Below, piece by piece: positions 1-8,235 of a stretch of DNA of 64,000 nt (position 1 is its first letter; every line of letters starts with the position of its first letter). Both the position numbers and the translations under genes were made by a program. Below the pieces are notes generated by a model. The model ran no database searches and was not told where the DNA came from. It saw only the letters and a list, made by a program, of their open reading frames with translations. Source of the stretch: Schauerella fraxinea (GTDB lineage: Bacteria > Pseudomonadota > Gammaproteobacteria > Burkholderiales > Burkholderiaceae_B); the NCBI GenBank assembly GCA_030849945.1, contig JAVDKK010000003.1, positions 558,001 through 622,000 on the forward strand, written 5' to 3'.

Positions 1-129
1 TCGGCCGCAAGCGTGCCGCTGGCGCTGGATGCGGCGCGCCGCGACGGTCGTGTCAAGGCCGGGCAAACCGTGTTGCTGCAAGGCGTGGGCGGTGGGTTCA
101 CCTGGGGCTCCGTGCTCGCCAAGATGTGA
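1..129 (+). CDS. fabH: FabH, beta-ketoacyl-ACP synthase III (C-terminal end only)
   Basis: This is the last 42 codons of a gene that begins before the window. The visible residues end in GVGGGFTWGSVLAKM, the conserved glycine-rich C-terminus of FabH, preceded by the family-typical SVPLALD stretch. FabH condenses acetyl-CoA with malonyl-ACP to start fatty-acid synthesis. It is followed 106 bases later by fabD, the usual order in betaproteobacteria. The catalytic Cys-His-Asn residues lie outside the window except possibly the final region, so only identity by C-terminal sequence and context is claimed. Confidence 0.9.
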   Translation, partial: SAASVPLALDAARRDGRVKAGQTVLLQGVGGGFTWGSVLAKM

Positions 130-235
130 TGGCCACGTGCGGCGTGACGTCGTTGCGCCGTCGCCCCGCTAGTCCGCGCAGGCGCGGTCTGGCGCGACAT
201 CTTTTCGAAAATTCCTTTATCGGTTATTGCTCGAC

Positions 236-1171
236 ATGACATTTGCATTCGTATTTCCGGGGCAGGGTTCACAATCGATCGGCATGCTGGACGCCTGGGC
301 GGGTAACGCTGCCGTGGCTGACGTGCTGGCGCGCGCCAATCAAGCATTGGGCGAAGACGTCGCTGCGCTGATCGCACAAGGACCGGCGGAACAACTCAAT
401 CTCACCACGCATACTCAGCCTGCCATGCTGACGGCCGGTGCGGCCGTATACGCGGCCTGGGTCGCTGCCGGCGGCCCCGCGCCCGCCCTCGTGGCCGGGC
501 ACAGCCTGGGCGAGTACGCGGCGCTCACCGCAGCCGGCGCGTTGAAGCTCGAAGACGCCGTGCGCCTGGTGCGCATTCGCGCCGATGCCATGCAAGCCGC
601 CGTACCGGTGGGCGAAGGTGGCATGGCCGCCGTGCTCGGCCTGGACGACGCCACGGTGATCGCCGCGTGTGCGTCTGCCGCGCAAGGCCAGATCGTCGAA
701 GCCGTCAATTTCAATGCGCCTGCCCAGGTGGTGATCGCCGGGCACAAGGCGGCGGTCGAACGCGCCTGCGAGGCGGCTCGGGCTGCCGGTGCCAAGCGTG
801 CGCTCATGTTGCCGGTGTCCGCGCCGTTTCACTCCAGCCTGCTGCGTCCTGCGGCCGAGGTCCTGGCCCGCGCATTGGCCGAGGTCGATGTGCAGTCGCC
901 GCGCATTCAGGTGCTCAATAACGTCGATGTTGCCACGCCCGATGCGCCTGACGCGATTCGCGATGCCTTGGTGCGTCAAGCCTGGCATCCCGTGCGTTGG
1001 GTCGAAACCATTCAAGCCATGGAAGCGCGCGGCGTGACGCACATCATCGAGTGCGGCCCGGGCAAGGTACTCACCGGCCTGACCAAGCGTATCAGCAGCA
1101 ATCTCATCGGGTTGGCCATTACCGACCCGGCTTCGCTTGACGCCGCGCTGGCCGCGGTTTCGGAGAAATAA
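236..1171 (+). CDS. fabD: FabD, malonyl-CoA:ACP transacylase
   Basis: Transfers malonate from CoA to the acyl carrier protein, supplying chain-extension units in the cytoplasm. The 311-residue protein has the N-terminal GQGSQ motif, the nucleophile elbow GHSLGEY with Ser90, and the catalytic His199 in the PFHSSLL segment, matching the family in length and spacing. An in-frame TTG lies three codons upstream at 227, but the ATG at 236 gives the usual MTFAFVFPGQGSQ start. fabG starts one base after the stop codon, so the two are surely co-transcribed. Confidence 0.97.
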   Translation: MTFAFVFPGQGSQSIGMLDAWAGNAAVADVLARANQALGEDVAALIAQGPAEQLNLTTHTQPAMLTAGAAVYAAWVAAGGPAPALVAGHSLGEYAALTAAGALKLEDAVRLVRIRADAMQAAVPVGEGGMAAVLGLDDATVIAACASAAQGQIVEAVNFNAPAQVVIAGHKAAVERACEAARAAGAKRALMLPVSAPFHSSLLRPAAEVLARALAEVDVQSPRIQVLNNVDVATPDAPDAIRDALVRQAWHPVRWVETIQAMEARGVTHIIECGPGKVLTGLTKRISSNLIGLAITDPASLDAALAAVSEK

Positions 1172-1172
1172 G

Positions 1173-1922
1173 ATGTCCACAGCACAACAGCCGCTCGCCG
1201 GCAAGACGGCCCTTGTTACGGGTGCGACCCGCGGTATCGGCCAAGCGATTGCGCTGGCCCTGGCCGGCCAGGGTGCGACCGTGATCGGCACCGCCACCTC
1301 CGACTCGGGCGCAGCGCGCATCAATGACACGCTGGCGCCGTTCGGTGGCCGCGGCGTGGTGCTCAACGTGACGGATGCTGCGGCAACCGACGCGTTGCTC
1401 GACCAACTGAGCAAAGAAAGCGGTGGGCCCCACATTCTCGTCAACAACGCGGGCATTACGCGCGATACGTTGGCGATGCGCATGAAAGATGAAGACTGGT
1501 CCGCCGTGCTGGACACCAATCTGAACGCGGTTTTCCGCCTGTCGCGCGGCGTGCTGCGTGGCATGATGAAGGCCCGCTGGGGGCGTATCATCAACGTGAC
1601 TTCGGTTGTGGGTGAGAGCGGCAATCCGGGTCAAGCCAACTACGCCGCCGCCAAGGCCGGCGTGGCCGGCATGGCGCGCGCGTTGGCCCGAGAGTTGGGC
1701 AGCCGCAACATTACCGTCAACTGCGTGGCGCCGGGTTTTATCGATACCGACATGACCCGTGCACTGGGCGAAGCGCAGACAACGGCGCTGTTGCAACAGA
1801 TTCCGCTGGGTCGTTTGGGTTCGCCCGATGACGTCGCGCAAGCAGTCGTTTTCCTCGCCGGACCGGGCGCAGGGTACATTACGGGCTCGACGTTGCACGT
1901 CAACGGCGGAATGTATATGTAA
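1173..1922 (+). CDS. fabG: FabG, 3-oxoacyl-ACP reductase
   Basis: NADPH-dependent reduction of beta-ketoacyl-ACP, the first reductive step of each elongation cycle. The 249-residue short-chain dehydrogenase shows the cofactor motif TGATRGIG near the N-terminus, NNAG in the middle, and the catalytic Ser144, Tyr157 and Lys161 (YAAAK). The start is the ATG that follows the fabD stop with the sequence AGAAATAAG before it. An upstream in-frame extension into fabD is rejected because it lacks a ribosome site. The C-terminus HVNGGMYM is typical of FabG. Confidence 0.97.
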   Translation: MSTAQQPLAGKTALVTGATRGIGQAIALALAGQGATVIGTATSDSGAARINDTLAPFGGRGVVLNVTDAAATDALLDQLSKESGGPHILVNNAGITRDTLAMRMKDEDWSAVLDTNLNAVFRLSRGVLRGMMKARWGRIINVTSVVGESGNPGQANYAAAKAGVAGMARALARELGSRNITVNCVAPGFIDTDMTRALGEAQTTALLQQIPLGRLGSPDDVAQAVVFLAGPGAGYITGSTLHVNGGMYM

Positions 1923-2091
1923 AGTCGTCGGAACCGGCGGGTCGCGCGAGAAGCCTCAGGGCGCGTGCGATCCGAGGGGTTCCGGCCTTTGGAGGCCTTG
2001 CAGGCGGATGTTTTGCTCACCTTTATGAGCATCGGCGCCCGGCAAAGCTGTTTTAATCATGGCCAAGCATTTGCATTCCTTCACGCTTGGC

Positions 2092-2097
2092 TATAAT
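2092..2097 (+). promoter_or_regulatory. Probable -10 element of an acpP promoter
   Basis: A perfect TATAAT hexamer lies 30 bases before the acpP start codon in a 205-base spacer after fabG. A TTGCAT sequence sits 15 bases upstream, slightly short for a sigma-70 -35 spacing, so only the -10 is claimed. A dedicated acpP promoter is expected because this protein is made in far greater amounts than the other Fab enzymes. Confidence 0.5.
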
Positions 2098-2127
2098 TCG
2101 CGGGATTTTTCCCAATTGGAGAGTTGC

Positions 2128-2367
2128 ATGGAAAGCATCGAACAGCGCGTCAAGAAGATCGTCGCTGAACAACTCGGCGTGAACGAAGCCGAGATCAAGA
2201 ACGAATCCTCCTTCCTTGACGACCTCGGTGCCGATTCGCTCGACATGGTCGAGCTGGTCATGGCCCTCGAAGATGAATTCGAGACCGAGATCCCCGACGA
2301 AGAGGCTGAAAAAATCACGACCGTGCAACAAGCGATTGATTACATCAATTCGCACGGTAAGCAATAA
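2128..2367 (+). CDS. acpP: AcpP, acyl carrier protein
   Basis: A 79-residue acidic carrier protein that holds growing fatty acids on a phosphopantetheine arm. The attachment site is Ser37 in [10 protein letters not shown]. Helix patterns and the C-terminal [11 protein letters not shown] match the family. The ATG is preceded by GGAGAGTTGC, a good ribosome site. A longer in-frame reading starting at 2059 adds 23 residues that do not resemble ACP and is rejected. It lies between fabG and fabF as in most proteobacteria. Confidence 0.98.
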
Positions 2368-2550
2368 GCCATCTATGCATGGTCGCGGAGGGCGGGCGCC
2401 ACGGTGCTCGTCACTCCCGATTCGGGGCGGATTCTGGTGTCTGCGCGAACGCGGCACACCGGTGCGACAGGAGTCATCCCTGCGCGCCGGTCGTGTCTTG
2501 TTCGTATCGGAAGCGGAACCGCCTTTCTTTTGTCTGATTAGGAGTCATCC

Positions 2551-3780
2551 GTGAAGCGACGTGTCGTCATCACCGGATTGGGTGTCATTTCTCCCGTAGG
2601 GAACGACCTTTCCAGCGCTTGGGACAATATCGTCAACGGACGTTCCGGCATCGACCGTATTACGCGTTTCGATCCGTCGCCGTTAACGACGACCATCGCA
2701 GGCGAGGTCAAGAACTTCGACATCACCGAATATGTGCCCGCCAAAGAGGCGCGCCAGATGGATACGTTTATCCATTACGGCCTTGCGGCCGGCGTGCAAG
2801 CCTGGCGCGATAGCGGTCTCGAAATCACCGAAGCCAACGCCGATCGCGTTGGCGTTCTGGTGGGGTCGGGTATCGGCGGCCTGCCGCGCATCGAAGATAC
2901 GCAAACCGAATATCTGGCGCGCGGTCCGCGTCGCATTTCGCCGTTCTTCGTACCCGGTTCGTTGATCAATCTGATCTCCGGTCAGTTGTCGATCATGTTC
3001 GGCATGAAGGGTCCCAGCTATGCGGTCGTTTCCGCGTGCACGACCGGATTGCACTGCATTGGCGATGCCGGCCGTCTGATCGAGTACGGCGACGCCGACG
3101 TCATGTTGGCCGGCGGTGCGGAAGCCACCGTGTCCCCCTTGGGCATTGGCGGTTTCGCGGCGATGCGCGCGCTTTCCACGCGCAACGACGATCCGCAGAC
3201 GGCCTCGCGTCCCTGGGACCGCGATCGTGACGGTTTTGTGCTGGGCGAGGGCGCAGGCGTATTGGTGCTCGAAGAGTACGAACATGCCAAGAAACGCGGT
3301 GCGCGCATTTATGGCGAGCTGGCCGGTTACGGTATGAGCTCGGACGCGCATCACATTACCGCGCCCGACAAGGACGGTCCGCGCCGCGGTGTTGCCAATG
3401 CTTTGCGCAATGGCGGCATCAATGCGGATGAAGTGTCCTACGTCAACGCGCACGGCACGTCGACGCCATTGGGCGACAAGAACGAAACCGAGGCGCTCAA
3501 GCTCGCTTTCGGCGATCACGCCAAGAAGCTCACCGTCAATTCGACCAAGTCGATGACCGGGCACTTGCTGGGCGCCGCTGGCGGTATCGAAGCCGTATTC
3601 ACGACGCTGGCGGTCTACAACCAGATCTCGCCGCCCACGATCAACATCTTCAATCAAGATCCCGAGTGCGATCTCGACTACTGCGCCAATCAGGCGCGCG
3701 AGATGAAGATCGAGGTCGCGTTGTCGAATTCGTTCGGTTTCGGCGGCACCAACGGCTCGATGGCTGTTCGTCGGGTCTGA
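2551..3780 (+). CDS. fabF: FabF, beta-ketoacyl-ACP synthase II
   Basis: Decarboxylative condensation of malonyl-ACP with acyl-ACP during elongation. The 409-residue thiolase-fold enzyme has the catalytic Cys163 (SACTTG), His301 (NAHGTSTPLGD) and His338 (TGHLLGAAGG), and ends in NSFGFGGTN as expected. The start is a GTG with AGGAG nine bases upstream. The 183-base gap after acpP contains no gene. The stop is followed after three bases by the next gene. Confidence 0.97.
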   Translation: MKRRVVITGLGVISPVGNDLSSAWDNIVNGRSGIDRITRFDPSPLTTTIAGEVKNFDITEYVPAKEARQMDTFIHYGLAAGVQAWRDSGLEITEANADRVGVLVGSGIGGLPRIEDTQTEYLARGPRRISPFFVPGSLINLISGQLSIMFGMKGPSYAVVSACTTGLHCIGDAGRLIEYGDADVMLAGGAEATVSPLGIGGFAAMRALSTRNDDPQTASRPWDRDRDGFVLGEGAGVLVLEEYEHAKKRGARIYGELAGYGMSSDAHHITAPDKDGPRRGVANALRNGGINADEVSYVNAHGTSTPLGDKNETEALKLAFGDHAKKLTVNSTKSMTGHLLGAAGGIEAVFTTLAVYNQISPPTINIFNQDPECDLDYCANQAREMKIEVALSNSFGFGGTNGSMAVRRV

Positions 3781-3783
3781 CGC

Positions 3784-4281
3784 GTGTCGCGTAAGCCTCG
3801 CCTTGAGCCTGTGGTGACCGCACCCGTACGCGCCGTGTTGGCTTGGCGCGTATTGGGTGCGTGCATCGCGGCCGGCGCCGTCGCCGCCATGTCGTGGTCG
3901 GCCTGGCGCTCGGGGTCGCCGCTCGCATGGGCCTTCGTTATTGCCGTAGCAGTAGGCACCGTTGCGTGCGTCGGATATCTCCGGGCGCGCGGATCGCGCA
4001 CGCCTGCTGTGCGCGCCGTACGTGTGTTGCCTCGCGGCACATGGCAGGTTCGCCAGGGCCGGACGTGGCGGGCGGTGGATATCGAACGCTGTGTGCGCGC
4101 CGGTGGCATGCTCACCTTTCATGCCGCCGTGCATCGCCTCACGCCCGTCGGCGCGGGCGAATCGCGCGCGTTGTCGTTTACCGTCAGACGCGGCCGGTTG
4201 TCGGCTGAGCGTTGGCGCAAGCTGTGTGTCAGTGTGGCGGTCTGGGCCGCCAGGCCGGCGCGCGAAGCGGAGTTCGCATGA
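3784..4281 (+). CDS. Small membrane protein between fabF and rpoE
   Basis: A 165-residue Arg/Ala-rich protein of unknown function. Two hydrophobic segments (about residues 24-38 and 46-65) suggest a membrane hairpin, followed by a basic soluble domain with a conserved-looking WRKLCVSV segment near the end. It starts with GTG three bases after fabF, and its stop overlaps the rpoE start (ATGA), so it is translationally coupled to the sigma factor. Related Bordetella-type genomes, as I recall, carry a similar small gene here. A role near the stress response is only an inference from position. Confidence 0.75.
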   Translation: MSRKPRLEPVVTAPVRAVLAWRVLGACIAAGAVAAMSWSAWRSGSPLAWAFVIAVAVGTVACVGYLRARGSRTPAVRAVRVLPRGTWQVRQGRTWRAVDIERCVRAGGMLTFHAAVHRLTPVGAGESRALSFTVRRGRLSAERWRKLCVSVAVWAARPAREAEFA

Positions 4282-4880
4282 CTTCCGAACGCGAAGCCGA
4301 CGCCGAACTCGTTGCCCGCGTCCAGCGCGGCGACAAAAAAGCATTCGATCTGCTGGTCCTCAAATACCAGCGCAAGATCATGCGCCTCCTGGCGCGGATG
4401 ATTCGCGACCCGTCCGAGATCGAGGACGTGGCGCAAGAGGCCTTCATCAAGGCGTATCGCGCGTTGCCGCAGTTTCGCGGCGATAGTGCGTTTTACACCT
4501 GGCTTTATCGAATCGCGATCAATACGGCACGAAACTGGTTATCGTCGTCGGGCAGGCGGCCGAGCGCACCAAATGCGCTCGAAACGGAAGACGGTGAAAC
4601 TTTTAACGAAACCGACAACCTAACAGACAACAGCACGCCCGAATCCGAGTATGCCAGCCGTGAAATCGCTCAAACGGTCAATGCCGCTATCCAGGCCTTG
4701 CCCGAGGAATTGCGTACCGCCATCGTCCTGCGGGAGATGGAAGGTATGAGTTACGAAGACATCGCCCAAACTATGGACTGCCCGATCGGTACGGTGCGGT
4801 CGCGTATTTTTCGCGCGCGAGAAGCGATCGCCACAAAGCTGCGTCCCTTGCTTGGCACCGATGCCGAGCGTCGCTGGTAA
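4278..4880 (+). CDS. rpoE: RpoE-like ECF sigma factor (AlgU/RpoE group)
   Basis: A 200-residue extracytoplasmic-function sigma factor that directs RNA polymerase to envelope-stress promoters. Region 2 is seen around residues 10-95, including the core-binding and -10 recognition helices (FIKAYRALPQFRGDSAFYTWLYRIAIN). Region 4 lies around 130-185 with ALPEELRTAIVLREMEGMSYEDIA. The sequence is very close to gamma- and betaproteobacterial RpoE/AlgU. The chosen ATG overlaps the preceding stop. The following genes encode its anti-sigma factor, a RseB-type sensor and a Do protease, the classic mucD-type operon. Confidence 0.96.
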   Translation: MTSEREADAELVARVQRGDKKAFDLLVLKYQRKIMRLLARMIRDPSEIEDVAQEAFIKAYRALPQFRGDSAFYTWLYRIAINTARNWLSSSGRRPSAPNALETEDGETFNETDNLTDNSTPESEYASREIAQTVNAAIQALPEELRTAIVLREMEGMSYEDIAQTMDCPIGTVRSRIFRAREAIATKLRPLLGTDAERRW

Positions 4881-4891
4881 GGAGCCGAATC

Positions 4892-5398
4892 ATGCAAACC
4901 GCTACGCAAACCCCTGCTGCCCAATCGCCAAGCAATAAAGAACTCCTGTCCGCCTGGATGGACGGCGACGCCTTTGGCGAGGAAGAACTCGACGCAGGTC
5001 TCATGCATCGCCATCGCGATACGTGGGATACCTACCACCTGATCGGCGACGTCATGCGCAGCCGCGATCTTGCCATTACCCCCACGGATGCGTTTCAGAC
5101 GCGTCTGTCACGTGCGCTCGATGCCGAGCTGCCGATTGTGGCCGCGCCACGCCGGCGCATGCCCTGGCGGATGGGATTTTCCGGCTTTGCCGTCGCCGCG
5201 GCGGTAGCCACGGTGGTCTGGGTGGCGCAGCCTTACTTCGAAACCGGCGTACGCACCGGTGGCGGGCAGGTGCTGGCCGATGCCGGCAGCCCGGCACCGA
5301 TGGATGCGGGCTTGCGCGATTATCTCGAAGCCCATCGTCAGATGGCAGGCCCCAGCGCCGTGCGTCAAGTGTCGTTCGAAGCAGGGATGGGGCGCTGA
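4892..5398 (+). CDS. rseA: RseA-like anti-sigma-E factor (MucA)
   Basis: A 168-residue inner-membrane anti-sigma factor expected to hold RpoE inactive until it is cleaved during envelope stress. The N-terminal cytoplasmic domain contains LLSAWMDGDAFGEEELDAGL and the TWDTYHLIGDVMR helix typical of RseA. A single membrane segment lies near residues 91-110 (MGFSGFAVAAAVATVVWVA). The periplasmic tail has LRDYLEAHRQMAGPSA, the RseB-contact region. It starts 11 bases after rpoE with AGGAG before it, and its stop overlaps the rseB start. Confidence 0.93.
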   Translation: MQTATQTPAAQSPSNKELLSAWMDGDAFGEEELDAGLMHRHRDTWDTYHLIGDVMRSRDLAITPTDAFQTRLSRALDAELPIVAAPRRRMPWRMGFSGFAVAAAVATVVWVAQPYFETGVRTGGGQVLADAGSPAPMDAGLRDYLEAHRQMAGPSAVRQVSFEAGMGR

Positions 5399-6465
5399 TG
5401 GCGTTGCTTTCCCTTGTGCGCTGGCCGGTCAGGCGTCAGCACAGCTCCGGGGAAACCGGAACGCGCGGCCGCGGGCGTGCAGGCATCGCAGCCGCCACGC
5501 TCGGCGCCTTGTTGACCATGCATATGTGCATCGGCTTTGCCGCCGATACGCGCGTGCCCACATCGGACGATCCTGTCGCGCTGCTTGCGCGTATCCAGCA
5601 GGCCGCGCGCAAGCTCGATTATGCCGGCGTCTTTGTGTACAGCCAGGGTGAGTTCACGCAATCGTCACGCATTGTGCATATGCTGGACGGCACCGGCGAG
5701 CGCGAACGGCTCGAGGTGCTCGACGGCCAGCCGCGCGAGTATCTGCGTCACAACGACGATGTGCAATGCCTGATGCCCGAGCGCAAAACCGTGCGCCTGG
5801 AACGGCGCCGGGGCGATCGTTTTCCCGGTTTGTTGTTGGGCGATCCTGCCGGGTTGGCCAACCATTACGATATCCGCGCCGATGAGAAGATGCATCGCGT
5901 GGCGGGTCGTCAATGCCGCTTGATTCTCATCGAGCCGCGCGATGGTCTGCGTTATGGTTATCGCCTGTGCGCGGATACCGAAACCAATCTGCTCGTGAAA
6001 GCACAAACGGTCTCGGCCAATAAGGCCGTGGTCGAACAGGTGATTTTCACGTCGCTGCGCATCGGCGCCGGCATCCAGTCCGATGCGCTCAAGTCCCCGT
6101 GGGAAACCCGCGATTGGGAAGTGCAGCAGACCGATATGACGCCGGTCGACCTCACCGCCAAGGGCTGGCGCGTTCCTGCGCCGCCGGGCTTCGTGAGCGT
6201 GATGCAGGTGGGCCGCAAGATGAAGCGCGGCGGTGTGAGCCAGATGGTGCTGTCCGATGGGCTGGCTGCCATTTCGGTATTCATCGAGCCTTATGATGCG
6301 CAAATGCACGGTCAACGTCCCGAAGGCGGCGAGCGCCAAGGCGCCATCAATGTCTTCGGCACGCGCATTGCGAATTTCTGGCTGACCGCCTTGGGCGAAG
6401 TGCCCATGGAAACCTTGCGTCAGGTGGCCGAGTCGACGGAATACGTTCCGCTTCCCGCGCCTTGA
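5398..6465 (+). CDS. rseB: RseB-like periplasmic sigma-E regulator (MucB)
   Basis: A 355-residue exported protein that binds the periplasmic part of the anti-sigma factor and shields it from proteolysis. It has a long basic N-region and a hydrophobic signal segment around residues 31-46. A MucB/RseB domain follows, with the early motif ARKLDYAGVFVYSQGEFTQSSRI. The C-terminal domain includes SDGLAAISVFIEP. The ATG overlaps the rseA stop (TGATG). A much longer upstream in-frame reading runs through rseA and is not used. Confidence 0.93.
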   Translation: MALLSLVRWPVRRQHSSGETGTRGRGRAGIAAATLGALLTMHMCIGFAADTRVPTSDDPVALLARIQQAARKLDYAGVFVYSQGEFTQSSRIVHMLDGTGERERLEVLDGQPREYLRHNDDVQCLMPERKTVRLERRRGDRFPGLLLGDPAGLANHYDIRADEKMHRVAGRQCRLILIEPRDGLRYGYRLCADTETNLLVKAQTVSANKAVVEQVIFTSLRIGAGIQSDALKSPWETRDWEVQQTDMTPVDLTAKGWRVPAPPGFVSVMQVGRKMKRGGVSQMVLSDGLAAISVFIEPYDAQMHGQRPEGGERQGAINVFGTRIANFWLTALGEVPMETLRQVAESTEYVPLPAP

Positions 6466-6520
6466 GTTGTCCTGCAAACTGGCGCTTGGTCGCCAGTCGT
6501 TTTACTACCGGAGTTCCGCA

Positions 6521-8077
6521 ATGCACCCGAAGATGACGACGACGCCTGTGATGCGCCGCGCAGTAATCACGATTCTGACGGCCGCGTTAGCCAGTGGCGC
6601 CGCATTGCCCACCGCTTATGCCCAGCAGCAGGTGCAGCCTGCTTCGCCGGCCGCCGGCCCCACGATCACGTTGCCCGACTTCACGACCATCGTCGAGAAG
6701 GCCGATCCGGCGGTCGTCAACATTCGTACCACCGCAACCATCCCCGCGCGCGGCGGGATGGGTCCCGGACGGGGTCCGGGTGGCGGCGCCGATCCGTACG
6801 AATTGTTCCGCTGGTTCTTCGGCCCCGATTTTCAAGGCCCCGGCGATGAAGCCACGCCGGGCCAACCGTCGCCCCCGCGCGGCGTGGTGCCGCGCCGCAC
6901 CCCCACGCCCGAAGGGCAGGGTTCGGGCCGCATCGTGCCACGTGGCGTCGGCTCGGGCTTTTTCATCTCGGAAGACGGCTACATCCTGACCAACAATCAT
7001 GTGGTCAGCGAAGCCACGGATATTTACGTCACGTTGACCGACGGCCGCGAGTTCAAGGCCAAGGTCATCGGTACCGACGAGCGCACCGATGTGGCATTGA
7101 TCAAGGTCGACGCCAAGGAAATGGCCACGTTGCCGATCGGCAACCCCGGTACGCTCAAAAAGGGCAACTGGGTGCTGGCGATCGGTTCGCCGTTTGGCCT
7201 GGATTCGACCGTGACCTCCGGTATCGTCAGCGCCATCGGTCGCGACACGGGCGAATACCTGCCCTTCATTCAAACCGACGTCGCGGTCAATCCTGGCAAC
7301 TCGGGTGGCCCCTTGCTCAATATGCAGGGCCAGGTCGTGGGGATCAATTCGCAGATCGTGTCGCGCAGCGGCGGTTTCATGGGCATTTCGCTCGCGATCC
7401 CCATCGACGAAGCGATGCGTGTGGTTGAGCAACTGCGCACGAATGGCCGCGTGACGCGCGGCCTGATCGGCGTGCAGATCGGCGAAGTCGGCAAGGAAGT
7501 CGCCGATGCGCTGGGATTGCCCAAGGCCGAGGGCGCGTTGGTCAGCAGCGTGCAGGCGGGCGGCTCGGCCGATACGGCTGGCGTGCAGCCGGGCGACGTC
7601 ATTCTCAAATTCGGCGACCACGCGATCGCGCGCTGGTCGGATCTGCCGCGTGTGGTGGGTGAAACGCGTCCGGGCACCAAGTCGACGATGGACGTGTGGC
7701 GCCGCGGCAAGCGCGTTACGCTCAACGTAACGGTGGCCGAATTGCCGGCGGCGGCGACCGCCGAAGCCGAGAAGGAAAAGGCGGTACCCGCCAAGGAAGC
7801 GCCCAATGTGATGGGCCTGACCGTGACCGAAGTGCCGGCCGAGCTGCAAAAGAAATTGCGTATCAAGGGCGGCGTGCAGGTGCGCGAAGCGCAGGGCGTA
7901 GCCGGCGCCGCCGGTATGGTGGCAGGCGATATCGTCATGGCGGTCAATCAGACCGACGTGACCGGTGTCGATCAATTCGCCAAGTTGGTCGCGGGATTGG
8001 ACAAGTCCAAGGCGGCCGCGCTCCTCGTTCGACGTGCCGATCAGACCCAATGGGTGTTGATCAAGCCGGCGCCTTGA
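6521..8077 (+). CDS. degP: DegP/MucD-type Do family serine endoprotease
   Basis: A periplasmic serine protease and chaperone for misfolded envelope proteins. The 518-residue precursor has a signal peptide ending near TAYAQQ. The trypsin-like domain carries His160 (NNHVV), Asp190 (RTDVALIKV) and Ser261 (NPGNSGGPL), and two PDZ domains follow. A Pro/Gly-rich linker lies between the signal and the catalytic domain. The ATG follows GGAG at about eight bases; an upstream in-frame start at 6467 would mask the signal peptide. It closes the rpoE-rseA-rseB operon and is followed by a strong terminator. Confidence 0.95.
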   Translation: MHPKMTTTPVMRRAVITILTAALASGAALPTAYAQQQVQPASPAAGPTITLPDFTTIVEKADPAVVNIRTTATIPARGGMGPGRGPGGGADPYELFRWFFGPDFQGPGDEATPGQPSPPRGVVPRRTPTPEGQGSGRIVPRGVGSGFFISEDGYILTNNHVVSEATDIYVTLTDGREFKAKVIGTDERTDVALIKVDAKEMATLPIGNPGTLKKGNWVLAIGSPFGLDSTVTSGIVSAIGRDTGEYLPFIQTDVAVNPGNSGGPLLNMQGQVVGINSQIVSRSGGFMGISLAIPIDEAMRVVEQLRTNGRVTRGLIGVQIGEVGKEVADALGLPKAEGALVSSVQAGGSADTAGVQPGDVILKFGDHAIARWSDLPRVVGETRPGTKSTMDVWRRGKRVTLNVTVAELPAAATAEAEKEKAVPAKEAPNVMGLTVTEVPAELQKKLRIKGGVQVREAQGVAGAAGMVAGDIVMAVNQTDVTGVDQFAKLVAGLDKSKAAALLVRRADQTQWVLIKPAP

Positions 8078-8127
8078 CCCACCCGGCGCCACATTTGGAC
8101 AACTCCGGCTAAAATGCCTGGTTGCAG

Positions 8128-8159
8128 CGAGGGGGGTGCAAGGCGCCCCCCTCGTTTTT
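8128..8159 (+). terminator. Rho-independent terminator after degP
   Basis: A 12-pair GC-rich stem (8128-8139 with 8043+100 complement at 8143-8154, loop AAG) is followed by five T. It separates the stress operon from lepA. Confidence 0.85.
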
Positions 8160-8235
8160 GTGCGACGACATCATTTGCTTCGGCAAAGCCGCGTGCTGTA
8201 TTTGCACCCGCTTTGTCGTATTACCTATACGGCCC

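Noticed and set aside
269..1624. 451-residue minus-strand reading across fabD and fabG
   Set aside because: Antisense shadow of two certain genes; caused by high GC, no ribosome site or family motif.
2683..4344. 553-residue minus-strand reading across fabF
   Set aside because: Antisense to fabF and the following gene; composition is Arg/His-rich as typical of shadows.
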